A stretch of 64,000 bases of DNA from Acanthococcus lagerstroemiae (taxonomy: Eukaryota; Arthropoda; Insecta; Hemiptera; Eriococcidae): NCBI GenBank assembly GCA_031841125.1, contig CM063109.1, positions 27,251,321-27,315,320 on the forward strand. The letters are read 5' to 3'. Below the pieces are notes generated by a model. The model made no database searches. It was given only the letters and a program-made list of their open reading frames with translations, and was not told the DNA's origin. Within the stretch, counting starts at the first letter, position 1; each line of letters starts with the position of its first letter. Shown in pieces: positions 21,830 to 33,030 of the stretch. The translations under genes were made by a program, and so were the position numbers.

Positions 21830-22897
21830 CAGTGAAAGTTGATAATTCAGGGAATGTCGACAATAACTAGTGATTGTCGACATTGACGGACTGTTTCAGT
21901 TGAAGTTAATTATTATGAACATTAACTAGTGATTATTGATAATCGCTAGCAGCTTGTAGTGCAAGTTGATAATTATCAGACAATATCAGATTTCCCAGGT
22001 TTCAATGCATTGTAGTATCATAAAAACAAATCTCACATTTCTGATGCGTCATTTCTTATTCGTGAATTGCTTGAAAAATTATTGGTATTTCTTCTTCTTT
22101 TTTGCGCGACACTTAAGTAGTGACATGACAAAGAATCTTGTGAATTTTGAGACATTTTCAGCTTTTCTAACTCATTCATAACAAAGGGTGGCCAAATATG
22201 GATTAGCACCGTATCCATCTTTGGACAGGTTGCTGGCCAAAGATGGTGAAATCATTAAATTCGAGACCCTCACTTGGCCATGCCTCTTAATTAATGAAAA
22301 ACAGAGTAAAAGCCAATTTTTTAAATCAAAATCCGTTACTAATACTATGAATGATTAAAAAAATACATTGCCTAGTGCAATTACCGCCTGGAAGTGTTCG
22401 TATGACTATTTTTCCAATTGCTGGATTCTTAAGAGTTTTGATAAGGAATCACTGAAGTTTGGAAGTCCGCCACAGATCAATCTTTTTAAAAAGAATAATG
22501 AGTGACGTAAACTTGAAAGTACAACACACCATACACACGGCAGTTTTCACTGACTTCATAGTGCAAAAATCTCATTCCCAGTGTTATCCAGTCCTTATTT
22601 GCTAGCTAATGTATGAGAAACCTGGCCAAAGGTGGTACCCTGGCCAAAAGTGGATGATTTACCCTGTAAAAATAATGACCAAATCTTTCTTTTTTACCTT
22701 TTCGACGACGCGAGAAATATTTTTTAGACTCTTTCACTACGCGCTGTTCGCGATTATCGATAATCACTAGTTAATGTACACAATACCTAGTTAATATTCA
22801 TACAAATATTTAAATTATCAACTTTAACTGGAACAGTCCGTCAATGTCGCTAATCTCTAGTTATTGTCGACATTCCCTGAATTATCGACTTTCACTG
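21830..22897. mobile_element. Long-TIR DNA transposon (1,068 bp) inside the RTE
   Basis: The ends CAGTGAAAGTTGATAATTCA (21830) and, inverted, CAGTGAAAGTCGATAATTCA (22897) continue as inverted repeats for about 110-150 bp (GGGAATGTCGACAATAACTAG, TTGACGGACTGTTTCAGTTG). The left flank is TA, the right flank TG, compatible with a mutated TA duplication of a Tc1/mariner or pogo type element. Removing it restores the LINE endonuclease reading from SDHRL. The interior carries four GGCCAAA(G)GTGG-like words at about 22190-22650 but no recognisable transposase. Confidence 0.85.
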
Positions 22898-22935
22898 TGA
22901 CATATACATCATTTTAATATTGCCAAAATCTCATT

Positions 22936-22961
22936 GTTATTATTATTATTATTATTATTTA
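22936..22961. repeat. (ATT)n microsatellite
   Basis: About eight TAT/ATT trinucleotide units in the decayed RTE linker. Confidence 0.9.
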
Positions 22962-24035
22962 AATGGGGAAAAAATTGGTATAAGCAACTCACAGAGCGAC
23001 AGTAAAAATAATTCTGCGGCTTTGGAAAAATTAGAGAAGATGAATCTACAAACTGTAGAGGATCACTATTCAGCTCTCTTCGGGGCTCCACTAGAATGCT
23101 GAGAGGTATCTAAAAACGATAAGCTAAAACAAAATGTAGACCCAAAAACCGGAGCAGAAATCCTGAATCACCTTTGGGAAGCTGGAAGGAAACTTCTAAC
23201 CAAGGAAAATAAAAGCCCAAAAGACAAACTGTAACTAAACGTGGTTTCCAAAAATTTTAAAAATATCCAAGGAGAAAAAGAGGCGATGTGGAAATCAAAC
23301 CGGATTAGTGAAATCTTGGATAACACAAAAAACATGACAAAACTCAATTGAAATCTATCTCTAGGTTCCCAAAACTAACTACGTACCTCACTGATAAAAC
23401 AGGTAATCGAGTCTGTGATCGGAGAGAAATGCATGAAGTAGCCACCGAGTTCTAAGAAGACCTTTACTGTTCAAAAGTCGAGTGGAGGGTACCTGCTCAA
23501 ACCAGCGCACCCAGCGAACCAGAACCACCCGTCTTAGTACCGGGGATAAGATGCGTGGTGGAAACCCTGAAAAAGAATAAGGCACTAGGTAGTAGTGATG
23601 GTATTAAGGACGAACATATAAACATAATACTTGGATGTGAGGAAATGATAAATCGCTGACCTCACTTTTCAATAAAATTTTGGTAACCGGCATAATTTTC
23701 AAAAACTGGAAACTCTCCGATATCATCTTGCTTTTCAGAAAAGGCAGTAAACATTGGGCAATTACAGGCGTATTAGCCGATCGACCATAATTTCAAGAAA
23801 TTTTCAACCACTTTGCGTCACTAGATCGGGCTCTTATCACGTTATTTCTGAAAATGGACTTACGGCAGTTTAGAATAACTTTCTTCACTTGTATTCGTTA
23901 CACAAATTCCTCGCTTCGCGTAGAAACTCGACGGCACAGCGCAAAGTTGCCATCGAGCAAATACAAAATACGACCAGTTCGAATTTCCTTCATTGATGAC
24001 ATTCTTTACAAAGTCGTCTTTCGTGGACGAGGAAT

Positions 24036-24674
24036 TTAGACGGACGGTGTGTCCGTTTCCGGTGATACGTCGACAGCGACCACCTCCGGAAGAACAGCAG
24101 CCGTCTCGGACGCGGTGTCTGCGCCTTCGCGGGCGTTCCACTCGGCGGAATCGAGGTGGCGCAACGGCTGCAGCCGGGCGGCGTAACGAATCTTATTGTC
24201 GGATCCGATCACCCAGTCGTCCCTGCAGGGCCACGTGCGGCCGTTGGTCATCAGCCGGGTCTGTGGATCGACGACGGCGATCGCGTTCCGACGTTTGAGC
24301 CGCGTGATCGATGGCTGCGATGATCGCTTTCCGTGCTCGTGCTCGCTGCTCGAGTCCATGCCGGTGCCGGTAACCGCCTCGCCGATCTTGCGATTCATCG
24401 TGATCCACGTGTCTTCAAATTTGAAACGTTTATGCACCGGCACGCCGCTCAGCCGGCTGTGGTCGATCATTTGGTCGAGTTTTATTTCGCCGGCGATATA
24501 GCGGGCGATCTTTGACTGTATTTCCTCCATGGTGAGTGCTGTGGCACGCGACGTATTCGTGTGACTCGATTTCGAGCGACTTCGGCTGAAGTTGCGCCGA
24601 GCGCCGAATGGTGCGGACTCCGCTTTCGTCATTTCCATGGAATTTGGCTTGCTCTCGAGCTTCCGCCCGGTCAT
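24036..24674 (-). CDS. GC-rich 212-codon open frame, unrecognised protein
   Basis: An uninterrupted minus-strand frame from ATG at 24674 to TAA at 24036. The product is basic and Ser/Arg-rich near residues 25-45 (RNFSRSRSKSS). It then has a more ordered segment at about residues 50-100 (EEIQSKIARYIAGEIKLDQM, VPVHKRFKFEDTWITMNRKI), a polar linker, a segment around RDDWVIGSDNKIRYAARL and an acidic tail. No signal peptide or membrane segment is seen. The segment 24.0-24.75 kb is far richer in G+C and CpG than its surroundings, which lowers stop frequency and opens other frames too; this is the longest and most protein-like. An upstream in-frame stop follows shortly 5' of the ATG. It could be a host single-exon gene or exon, or acquired DNA. 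I assign no function. Confidence 0.5.
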   Translation of the reverse strand: MTGRKLESKPNSMEMTKAESAPFGARRNFSRSRSKSSHTNTSRATALTMEEIQSKIARYIAGEIKLDQMIDHSRLSGVPVHKRFKFEDTWITMNRKIGEAVTGTGMDSSSEHEHGKRSSQPSITRLKRRNAIAVVDPQTRLMTNGRTWPCRDDWVIGSDNKIRYAARLQPLRHLDSAEWNAREGADTASETAAVLPEVVAVDVSPETDTPSV

Positions 24675-25410
24675 TTGTCTGACTACACAATCGATGGTCC
24701 TGCACAGCGTTATTGTTCACTGATCGAACGCGATAGTCCTCAGTTGGATCGCCTAATTGAGATACTAGGTATTTTCGGAAATGACTTCCGCACTACCGTT
24801 CAGAATGGCCTATATTAGTCTGTTAGTGTATGCTCGCTTTGGATGTGAAGTCAGAGCTGAAAAGCGCGGGAATAGTTACAATATTGTAATAATATGATAA
24901 CATTTTTTTGAACTTACAGTAGTGTACGTTTCAGATCGAATTAGTTCTTTCGATGCAATGGATAGCATTAATTGGAACCATTTCTTATGTCTTCGATTTC
25001 TTGTCTGTTTGCCTTTGATCAAAACTGAAATTAGTAGGTATATTAGAGGAAAGAGAAATCGTAAATTTTACGCATGATCTTCCAGTTTCTAAACTCCGAT
25101 CTATATCAGGGTTGCACGGTGTCAGTTTCTTTTGGAAATTTTGATTGTGAGTTCATCAGTACATTGAAAAATTTGTATACGGGTAGTAACACATTTTGTT
25201 TTGTAATACGGCTGGATGCTAAAGACCTAGATGTCGGGCGTTGTTAAATAACAAATAAATGATGCTGAGAAAATGCCAGGTCTTGTATAAATGCGTCAAG
25301 AATTTAATGTTCTGTCATTCAACTGAATAAGCGATAAATACAATCATTTTAATCTTCGAATCACCACGCCTAATTTCCAGTACAATACCTAATTAATAGA
25401 CAGTCAGATT
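24675..25410. other. Unassigned
   Basis: 24675-24830 would be the 5' flank of the GC-rich gene. The rest is AT-rich with no assigned element. Confidence 0.35.
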
Positions 25411-25644
25411 TAGTCATGTGCATGGATAATTGCTTATAGTACTGTATGAAAGGGGCAAGTTTTTTGGGTGGGTTATTTTTTCAATTTTATTTTCATTATG
25501 GTTTGCATGATTTCGATTAAGACAGTGTTGATGGACACAGCAGAAACGATATCCTTTTCCCCCACCCTTCTCCATCGCTTTCCACCATCTTTTGAAAATA
25601 CATAATAAGTATGTCAGCATTTACTACTACCTCCCTCTCCAATA
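25411..25644 (+). repeat. Repeat family C, copy 1
   Basis: GTGCATGGATAATTGCT..ACTGTATGAA..TGATTTCGATTA..CATTTACT..TACCTCCCTCTCCAATA matches 47213-47440 in order and orientation at roughly 75% identity. It is cut at TA (25643-25644) by a pogo-like end. Confidence 0.75.
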
Positions 25645-25870
25645 CAGTACAACCTCGGATTATCCGGACCTCAATTATCCGGATTTCTGTACTATCCGCA
25701 TCGTCGAAAATGGCTACTTGCTGGTGTCCGGATGACCGAAACCTGAAACTTACTTTTTTCATTTTTTTTACTATTACTAGTGCTTCCTTATTTTTCCCCG
25801 AGGGGCCGAGTATACTACCCACAGAAACTTGCATTATTGCCATATGTTCTCTGGATTTCATTTTATTACT
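25645..25870 (-). mobile_element. pogo/Tigger-like transposon end
   Basis: CAGTACAACCTCGGATTATC with the internal repeat ATTATCCGGACCTCAATTATCCGGA is the characteristic end of pogo/Tigger elements, directly after a TA. It interrupts repeat C; the copy at 47.2 kb shows the empty site CTCCAATAATTT. Only one terminus is recognised, so the element is truncated, or its other end lies in undetermined sequence before about 25.9 kb. Confidence 0.75.
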
Positions 25871-28800
25871 GAATCACAGCATTTTAGCATAAGAACTTCA
25901 TTTTAAATTACATATTATGTGGTTATATTCGCAGTATCTCGGCTAGTATGTTGCGTCCCTCCACTTTTTTCTCTCCTGCGCTAATCTTTTCATCTCTAAG
26001 AAGGATTTACGCTTTGTATCCTTTATTATCTGCTCTTCATATAGCTCATTCTTTGGCGTCCTTTGCAGTTCTTTCCCTCAACCATTCCCTCTAGCAATCA
26101 TAACAATATCCCTGGCTTCTCTTTACGATTATATTCCGAATTTCTCTTTTCCTTCCTATTCGCCTCAATACTTCCTCATTCCTGATATTTTCTGTCCATT
26201 TGATATTCAACATTCTCCGATAACACCACATTCCAAAAGCTTCTATCCTTTTTCTTTCTTATGTTCCTAATGTCTAAGTCTCACATCCATGCAATGCTAT
26301 ACTCCGAGTATACGTTTCAAGGAATCTCAGTCTTATTTTCAAATCTTTATTTGCCATAAACATGTCCCCTTTCTGAAAAAACAAAAACAAAAAAAACCAG
26401 CTCTCTCAGCTTGTTCAACTCTACTCTTTGTTTCTATTTTACTTCTACTATCTTGCGTTATCAGACTACCTAAGTATTTGAATTCCTTCACCTTCTTTAT
26501 TCACTCCCCCCCCCCGTTCATTTCCATATTTATTGGATTTAGTTTACATCTACTGATTACCATCACTTTTGTTTTATTTTTATTCATCTTCATTTTATAC
26601 CTTACTTTTAATCATTCGCCTGACTTTTTTATTGTTTTCTTTAGTTCTTCTATACTTCTTTCCAGTATTGCAATACCATCTGAAAACCTTATCATTCTAA
26701 TCGTCTCCCCTTGTATCATCACGCCTGATTTCTTTTCATTTATTTCTTCAATTACTTTTTCCATAAATATGTTAGAAAGTTACTGGTGACAAACAGCAAC
26801 CTTGCCTCACTCATTTTTGAATTTCCGCTTCTCCCACTTGACCCTTTTGATCCTTCATACAAGTTCCATATAACTCTTCTTTTCTTATATTTAACCCCTA
26901 CGCTTTCAATATTTGAAAAACATTTTGACCATTCAACATTATCAAAAGCTTTTTCGAAATCTACAAATGCTACTCACACCTCTTTTTCAGTCTTGTTTCT
27001 AATAAAAGCCTCAAATATAAAATTGCTTCCCTGTATAGTTCCTCCATATGAATCCAAACTGATCTGCTCCCATTCTTCCTTCCATTGTATTTTGTATTCT
27101 CGTATTTATTACTTTTGCTAAAATGTTTGTTGCATGCGATCGTGAACTTATAGTATGATACTCCTTACATTTGCATGCTCCTGCTTTTTTGGGAATCATA
27201 ATTAACCAGCTTTTCTGGAAATCTATTGGCATTTCTCCTTCCTCATACATTCTGCAATTTAATTCATAAAATTTTTTTTAAAACCACTCCTGCATTCCTC
27301 CATAACTCACTAGCAATTTCATCAATTCCCGCTGCTTTACCTGCCTCCATTTCTTTCAGAGCTTTATCAAATTCCGATCTCAAAATAAGATCTCCTCTTC
27401 CTTCATCCTCCACACTATCTTCTTTATCCATACATTTACTTATACCTGCTTCATTCTTTTACAGTTTTTCAACATATCTAAACCATCTTTTTACTTTGTC
27501 TTTTTTAGAATTTAATAATTGAAGACCTGACATAGGAAGTAGTCTTATGTCCATTTTTTGAAATTTCTTAGGAGAGCATTTATTCTGATTATTTTTTAAC
27601 TCGCATGAAGTAGATTGTTCTGAGGTAGCCTATTTAACAGAGGAGACAAAGACTTACTGTTAGAAAATAAAAAAATCGAAAAAGTTCATATTTTCGACCA
27701 AAATGTAATCATAATAAAACGTTGGGAAAACCTTATATGTATATGTTTCTTATGAATATTATTCATTACTATTGCTGATAAGAGTAATAGTCAACAATAT
27801 TATTGGGAATTGGGAGTTGGACTAGTTTCTTGTGCCATAAAGAGAGTACATTCAGTAACGCTATCTTTCGGACGATGCTGTGAGTTCAGAAATTTTTTGT
27901 CGTGATTTAGACTACTTTCTATGCATCGGCGTTAGTTCGGAGGGCTGGTTTCTCTCGAAACATTGGTTTCCATTTTTGTGGCACTTAGATTACTTTCTAT
28001 GTCAGATCTTCAATTTTCCTTTTTCATCCGTTAAATTATTTGTTCTCTTTTGCTCCGACATATCTTTTTACTTTGTTATATGCCTGATCGGGTTCTCCTG
28101 CTTTCATTTGTTTCTCAATTTCCTCACAATTGTGATTGATACATTTTTCTTTCGCTTCCTCACTTTTTCTTTTTATTTGATTTTGTAAAGCCTTATAAGT
28201 ATTTGTCCTTTTTTTCTCTGTCTTTGGCTTGTTTATACTCTCTTCTTTCTTCCATTAACTCTAGTATCTCATTTTCCATCCATAATTTTCTCATTTCTAT
28301 TATTTGCGTACCTAATTTCCTCTTTGTTGCCAGATTTATTGCCTTCTTTAGTGCTATCCACTCCCCTTCCATATCATTTCCTTTCTGTGATTTACAAAGT
28401 TCATTCTTTATTTCTTTTTCATATCTTTCTATTTTCATTACCTCTTTTAATAACCACCAGTATGATTTTGTTTTTACTTTCTTCTTATTCATCTTTTTAA
28501 ATTTAAATCTACATTACATTGCTTAATTGTAATCATTATCTATACCCGCTCCTATGTATGTCTTGCAATCCAGTATTTTTATACCTTTTTATCGTCATAA
28601 TATAATCTATTTGATATCTTCTTTTAGCTCCTGAGCTTTTCTATGTGTATTTCTTCTCTCGTGATTTTTAAACAGAGTGTTTCCAATAACTAATTTATAT
28701 TCTTCACAAAATTGTATGAGCCTGAACCCTCTCCCATTCGCTATCCCAACCCATACTCCCTGCATACCTCGTCTTCCTTTCTTCCTCCTATTCTGGCGTT

Positions 28801-29139
28801 CCAATCTCCCATTATAAATTAATTTTGTTTTCCTCTTACCTTGCTTAGTACGTTATTAATTTCTTCATGAATTTTTTATACCTAGACTTCTCTGTAACTT
28901 CTGTTGGCATGTAAACTTGGACTTTCACTAAAGATACTCGTTTGTCAGAAATTCTTATCATTAATATTCTCTTACTATGTTGTGCATAACTTTGCACTCT
29001 ATTCCCTATACATTTTTATTCATGATAATACATGCGCCTGTTTGCCCTCTTCTTTCGCTGCTGTATTAATTTTATTCTATACTCCCACGTCCAAAAATTA
29101 TTTTCATCTGGCAATCCCACGTTACTAATTCCAATGATA

Positions 29140-30071
29140 CAGGGTGTGCCAAAATAATTGACCTGTTTTTAAAAGCTTACCATGTGGCAACACTGAAGCG
29201 TAGGCAATTTTTTTTTCGTGAAAATATTCGGCTACAAGTACGTATGCCATTTATACTCGGCACAATATAACTTGAAATCTGAGAAACTTCAATCAAAAAG
29301 CCGCCAAGCCAATCAAATTCGAGGATTTTTGCACAGCATTGCCAAACATGATTTTCCGGTATAATTCGTATTCCGTAAGAGGGTACTAATATGTTTGTTA
29401 TGATTATTTCTGTCGACTCGATTCTACCTAATTTCTTATTATCAAACTGAGGAAATGAATAAGTAAATATTCAATAATTTATTACGTATGTAATCCTCGA
29501 GTAATTGATAACAAAAATCTAGCATTGGTCTAAGCGACAACGTCGCTGGTTTGTGAGGCTTCAAGTTGTATTGCGCCGAGTATAGTGAGCATGGCTCTGT
29601 GGTCTGGAGAACACTGCGGTTTCTGTGTAGAAACGTTTATTATAGAAAACAGTGTTGTGGCAACTCAGCGCGCATTTCGAAAACAGTTTAAACCTTTAAA
29701 CTGAAAAGACACGATCTTGGTCCCTCTCCTGAGGCCATCAAGCGGTGGACGGAGAATATTCGACTGAAGGGCATCACCAGTAACCTTCAGAGAGGGGTGA
29801 GCAGGCGCGGCAGGATTGCCTTTGGAGAGGGAACAAGATCGTGTCTGTTCAGTTTAAACTGTTTTTGAAATGCGCACTGAGTCGCCGCAACACTGTTTTT
29901 CAGAATAAACGTTTCTAGGTATACAGAAACCGCGATGTTCTCCAGACCACCGAGCCATGCTTACTGAATGGCATACATAGCCGAATATTTCCATTGGGAA
30001 AAACATTGCCTACGCATCATTGTTGCCACATGGTAAGTGTTAAAAAACAGGTAAACTATTTTGCACATCTG
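29140..30071. mobile_element. Palindromic transposon made of inverted transposase 5' ends
   Basis: Ends CAGGGTGTGCC and (inverted) CAGATGTGCA, flanked by TA on both sides. The left arm (29140-29729, minus an inner insertion) and right arm (29824-30071) are inverted copies of about 250 bp. Both contain the same coding start, readable in the left arm as ALWSGEHCGFCVET, VATQRAFRKQFK, a helix-turn-helix start typical of a mariner-related transposase group. The unpaired centre continues it: PEAIKRWTENIRLKGI. So this is a head-to-head foldback built from transposase 5' ends. Confidence 0.85.
29252..29584. mobile_element. TA-flanked MITE (about 333 bp) inside the left palindrome arm
   Basis: TATACTCGGCACAATATAAC at the left and the complement of TATACTCGGCGCAATACAAC at the right are inverted repeats of 25 bp with 3 mismatches. 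The right palindrome arm lacks this block (GCCATTCAGTAAGC), which gives the empty site. Confidence 0.85.
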
Positions 30072-30385
30072 TATCTAACTTTTCTTTTCATTTCTTTCTT
30101 TAAATTCTCTAAATTGCCTACTTCATTCAGTGTTCTTACATTCCATGTCCCTATTCTCAATTCTGATGGTTTCTCACTAGGTAGTCTCTACCCGGATATC
30201 CGAATGGGAGACTTTTTATATCCGGAATTATTATTTACTTCGTTGGATGCCATCGCAATTGTTATGGTGGAGATGCATCTTCAGGGAAAAGTGCTGATGT
30301 AGTTTCCCTTTGCTTTCATCAGGGTTTATCTGTTGGAGTTTTCCTTCTCCTACGTGCTTTTAGTTTTTCCTTTCAGCCCTCTCAC

Positions 30386-31100
30386 CACGCCAAGATAGCG
30401 CACACAGAGGAGGAAACTGCACGATGATATCCAAATTTCTTTCCCTCCACATGAAGGTGCTTAATTGGCACTCGTGATTCCAGGGTCGAAAGTGCTCTCG
30501 AGATATTGTACGCTTTCTCGATCCGTGGTCCATAAGACAGCAGTAGGGCTAGGCAGAGGTAATGCTGCTGCTGCTGCTGCTGCTGCTGTGCAGGCTGACC
30601 TTTGCAGAGTTCTGAAACGGATGATGTAGCACTCGCGAGACTCGAGTGTGAGCCGAGCCACGGCAATATCGCGCGGCGGCTTTTCGGATTTATTGTTTAC
30701 CTGCGTGGCGCAGCATCGAGTAGCATCGCATAGGCGTCGTTTATAGTTTCGTTTTATTACGCGCGGATTAATTAACTCGGCCGGCGTATAGCCTAATATA
30801 AATGCTAAGTCGATGATATCTGCGGATATTCGCGGCTACCGTGTTCGTTTTAAGCCGACTCGAAATTTAAGTTTGTTTGCATTCCACAGAGATCGCGTAA
30901 TCCCTTTTCCATTTACGGCGTGGCCCGAATCAAATTTCAACTATACAAGTTTTCGGAAACCAGAGAAGGTGGTGCCGCCGTCGCGTTTGAGCCAACTGAA
31001 TTGGAACCAGCTTTTCGGCCATCCGCTTGTGACAAAAGGAATAATTGATTGGCTTCGCGCGTGTGTTCTTTCGGTGCCAGTTCTTTGTGAATCGACAGAC
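30386..31100. other. CpG-rich stretch with (CTG)n; possible host regulatory DNA
   Basis: A (CTG)8-9 run at 30562-30589 would encode poly-Gln on the minus strand in a 94-codon frame (30382-30666) without other recognisable features. 30660-31090 is CpG-rich and partly open on the plus strand (30813-31103, 96 codons). No splice-consistent exon chain is seen. Confidence 0.35.
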
Positions 31101-32557
31101 TAGACAGGCTATACAGTCTGGAAATTCTTATAAAGAGAGTTGTCATCTGCAAATATTTTAGTTACAAACATTATGTGTTCACCTGAGGAGTTGATACTTG
31201 AATATGGTCGATACGAGATTGTTATCGAGTTTCTGTTACCAATCTATGTGCTTATTGACAAACACCGTACATTGCCAATAGAAATGCCTACTGTCTTTTG
31301 AGTTGTTGAAATTTAGGTAGTGAGTAGAAAGACAACGGTATCCCAAAAGTGCATTTTTGGGAAAACGCATTCAAACGTTTCATTTTGTCGCTGCTTGTAA
31401 ACGGTAACACGCATTGCTTTGACATTTGCACTGATTATAGTCTCATTTGTGAGGAAGATATGTACGAAAATATTGTAAAAATATCTGATAGATGGGAAGC
31501 AATAATCCTCTTTCGAAGACAAGAGTAATGTTGTTTTTTCGTTTATCAGTTTATATGATAGAAAATACTAGCTTTTGTTTCTTTTTCGCGTAGATAATAT
31601 GGTAAAATAGGGAAGTAATGCAAAATTCGCGACTTTCTTCATTATGGAACAACTGAAAATTGAATTGGTTTTGCTTTCAAAAAAGAAAAACCCAGTATAC
31701 CCTCCTTACATCAGAACTCGGATTTAATCCTGACTCGTATACAAATCGGATTGAGCATACTACAATAATTCAGAATAGTTGATTATTCGAAAATGGGCGT
31801 TATTCCGATAGCATTGTTTTTCATACACTAGATACCACAATTGTTGATGTATATTTATTGTAATCAAAGTAGACTACTGTATCTCTAATGAAGTATATCT
31901 TGTTCTGTTATAGGTAAGTTCGAGTTAAATTGTTGACAGAATAATATCCTAAAGGATCCGGTATTTTGTAAGTGCATATAATTATACTACCAGGATAATT
32001 CTTGAAATGAATCCTCGGAGAGCTGTATTCGTCGCATGATTCACTCGGAGACTGAGATGCTTCTAGGAAGAAATAAGTTGGAAATAGTTTTTGGTTGTGT
32101 ACTTGAGAATCACTTCGTTATTTTTACCAAATGATTTTTTATACTTAGTTTTAGCCGATTAGGTCACTATAACGAATTTATGTTCAGGACATAGGTGTAA
32201 ACAGGGGGGAGGGCGTAGCCTTCTAAATCCTCTGGAAGCCCCCTTTTCCCCGCAAAAAATGTTTCCCTTGTAGTTTGAATCTCATAGAAGGGGACAGAAA
32301 GCATCTCGTAGATTTGTTCGCTTCAATATTTATGTGTGGGGCTTCCAGCTTGGTATCCGTATCGGTTCCTACATCCCTAGGAACCATGACCGTATCGGTT
32401 CCCATGCGATGAGGGAGCTGTGGACGTTTTGGTTCCCATTCAACAGCATTTTCCTTCCCATTTTACAGGCTTAGAACTGTCTACAGTTTCCAAGTTCTTA
32501 GGAAGCCGTAGGCATGGTTGAAAATGTTGTTGTCTTGACGCTTGAAATTGCGTGCCG
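31101..32557. other. Unassigned
   Basis: AT-rich, no frame above about 70 codons, no terminal repeats found. C/G runs near 32205-32260. Confidence 0.35.
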
Positions 32558-33030
32558 TCAGCCAGAATTCAGAAACGATCCAATGAAATTTAAAACACTG
32601 GAGGTACCAACTTGAAGGAAACTTTTTTTTACATACTCTATTCTTGAAATGCGGCCATTCGAAAAATCATCCATCAGCCCCTGAATCAAGTCAGACACAT
32701 TTCGCTGATTTGCCATCCTTTTTCGCGTATTCGTGCTGCGGAGCTTGAGGTACGTGCCAGTTTGGATCGGTTTCGATATTTCCATGAACTTGAAGATGTG
32801 TGGATGTGCAGCAGTAAACTCGGCGTTAAATTTTGGGTCAGAAGAGTCGCAGCAGTTTGTTGTGCGCGACCCGGTACTAGAAAAATTGGCTCACATTGTA
32901 GGAGGGAAATTAGAGCCGTCTAGGTAATTGTTGCAAATGTAGTCGAAAAATTTGGTTATGGTTTTCCCGTTAGGTCTTAAAGCGAACAAATCGAAAGCAA
33001 AGCAGTCCTCGACCTGATCAGGAGGACTCA
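32558..33030 (-). pseudogene. MULE transposase C-terminal fragment (FLYWCH-type)
   Basis: Minus-strand reading: PPDQVEDCFAFDLFALRP, GKTITKFFDYICNNYLDGSN, then a stop where a Trp is expected after FPPTM, then NAEFTAAHPHIFKFMEI and KPIQTGTYLKLRST. The blocks 'xxFxDYxxxxYL..FPPxxWA' and 'FNxxFxxxHPxIFxFxExLxxIQxxTYxKxRS' are typical of the C-terminus of Mutator-like transposases that travel with FLYWCH domains in insects. One stop and the missing N-terminus make it a pseudogene. A different MULE fragment lies on the other strand at 34.1 kb. Confidence 0.75.

Larger units (their letters stand above)
21060..23810 (+). pseudogene. RTE-type LINE, endonuclease and N-terminal RT, decayed
   Basis: Endonuclease pieces read left to right in shifting frames: RTLKGTENLRAREDKM and LGISEIRR at about 21150-21250, IQIYALLTSSSSEQE from 21425, and RWTWISRNQIDFVLAP (about 21710-21755) followed by SDHRL at about 21815, the conserved EN end. 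After an inserted transposon (21830-22897) the linker follows. Then come early RT blocks: TGNRVCDRREMHEVATEF (about 23400), LKKNKALGSSDGIKDEH (about 23565) and SLTSLFNKILVTGIIFKNW (about 23660) with NYRRIS. Stops and frameshifts make it inactive. The 3' half of RT is missing because the sequence returns to element F at about 23815. Confidence 0.85.
20581..23888. mobile_element. Relative of element F, split by an RTE LINE
   Basis: 20725-21015 matches 7535-7560 and 8630-8715 (CTGCCGATTAGTTTTG, TTTTTTTCATG..TTGGACAACAGG). The match resumes at about 23815 (CACTAGATCGGGCTCTTATC) and ends with the element F right end GACTTACGGCAGTTTAGAAT at 23859-23888. The 2.8 kb between is an inserted LINE. The left terminus is not clear. 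Confidence 0.6.
25930..30385 (-). pseudogene. Near full-length decayed LINE (EN + RT)
   Basis: Read right to left: endonuclease start at about 30165-30100 (LRIGTWNVRTL, EVGNLENLKKEM), then a palindromic transposon (29140-30071), then the endonuclease continues (IIGISNVGLPDE at about 29130). EN C-terminal part at about 28800-28610 (GFRLIQFCEEYKLVIGNTLF, NTHRKAQ), linker at 28492-28193. RT at 27250-27011 (FQKSWLIMIPKKAG, MGADQFGF), then VAFVDFEKAFDNVEW (about 26965) and FSDGIAILERS (about 26660, where FADD is expected). The C-terminal block is at about 26320-26080 (RSIALHGCET, EAFGMWCYRRMLNIKWTENI, NEEVLRRIGRK). The mutated FADD box and many shifts show it is dead. 27530-28010 fits no LINE part and may be another insertion. 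Confidence 0.88.

Noticed and set aside
24193..24501. About 100-codon frames on both strands over the GC-rich gene
   Set aside because: Shadows of the longer 212-codon minus frame; open only because GC-rich DNA has few stops.
25517..25861. 114-codon minus frame
   Set aside because: It is a translation through the pogo-like terminal repeat and repeat C, both non-coding.
26289..26789. 166-codon plus-strand frame rich in Ser, Phe and Ile
   Set aside because: It is the antisense of the LINE reverse transcriptase region; A-rich LINE coding strand gives T-rich open frames on the other strand.
30382..30666. Poly-Gln protein on the minus strand
   Set aside because: The only feature is the (CTG)n microsatellite; the rest of the frame has no protein-like conservation signal I can see.
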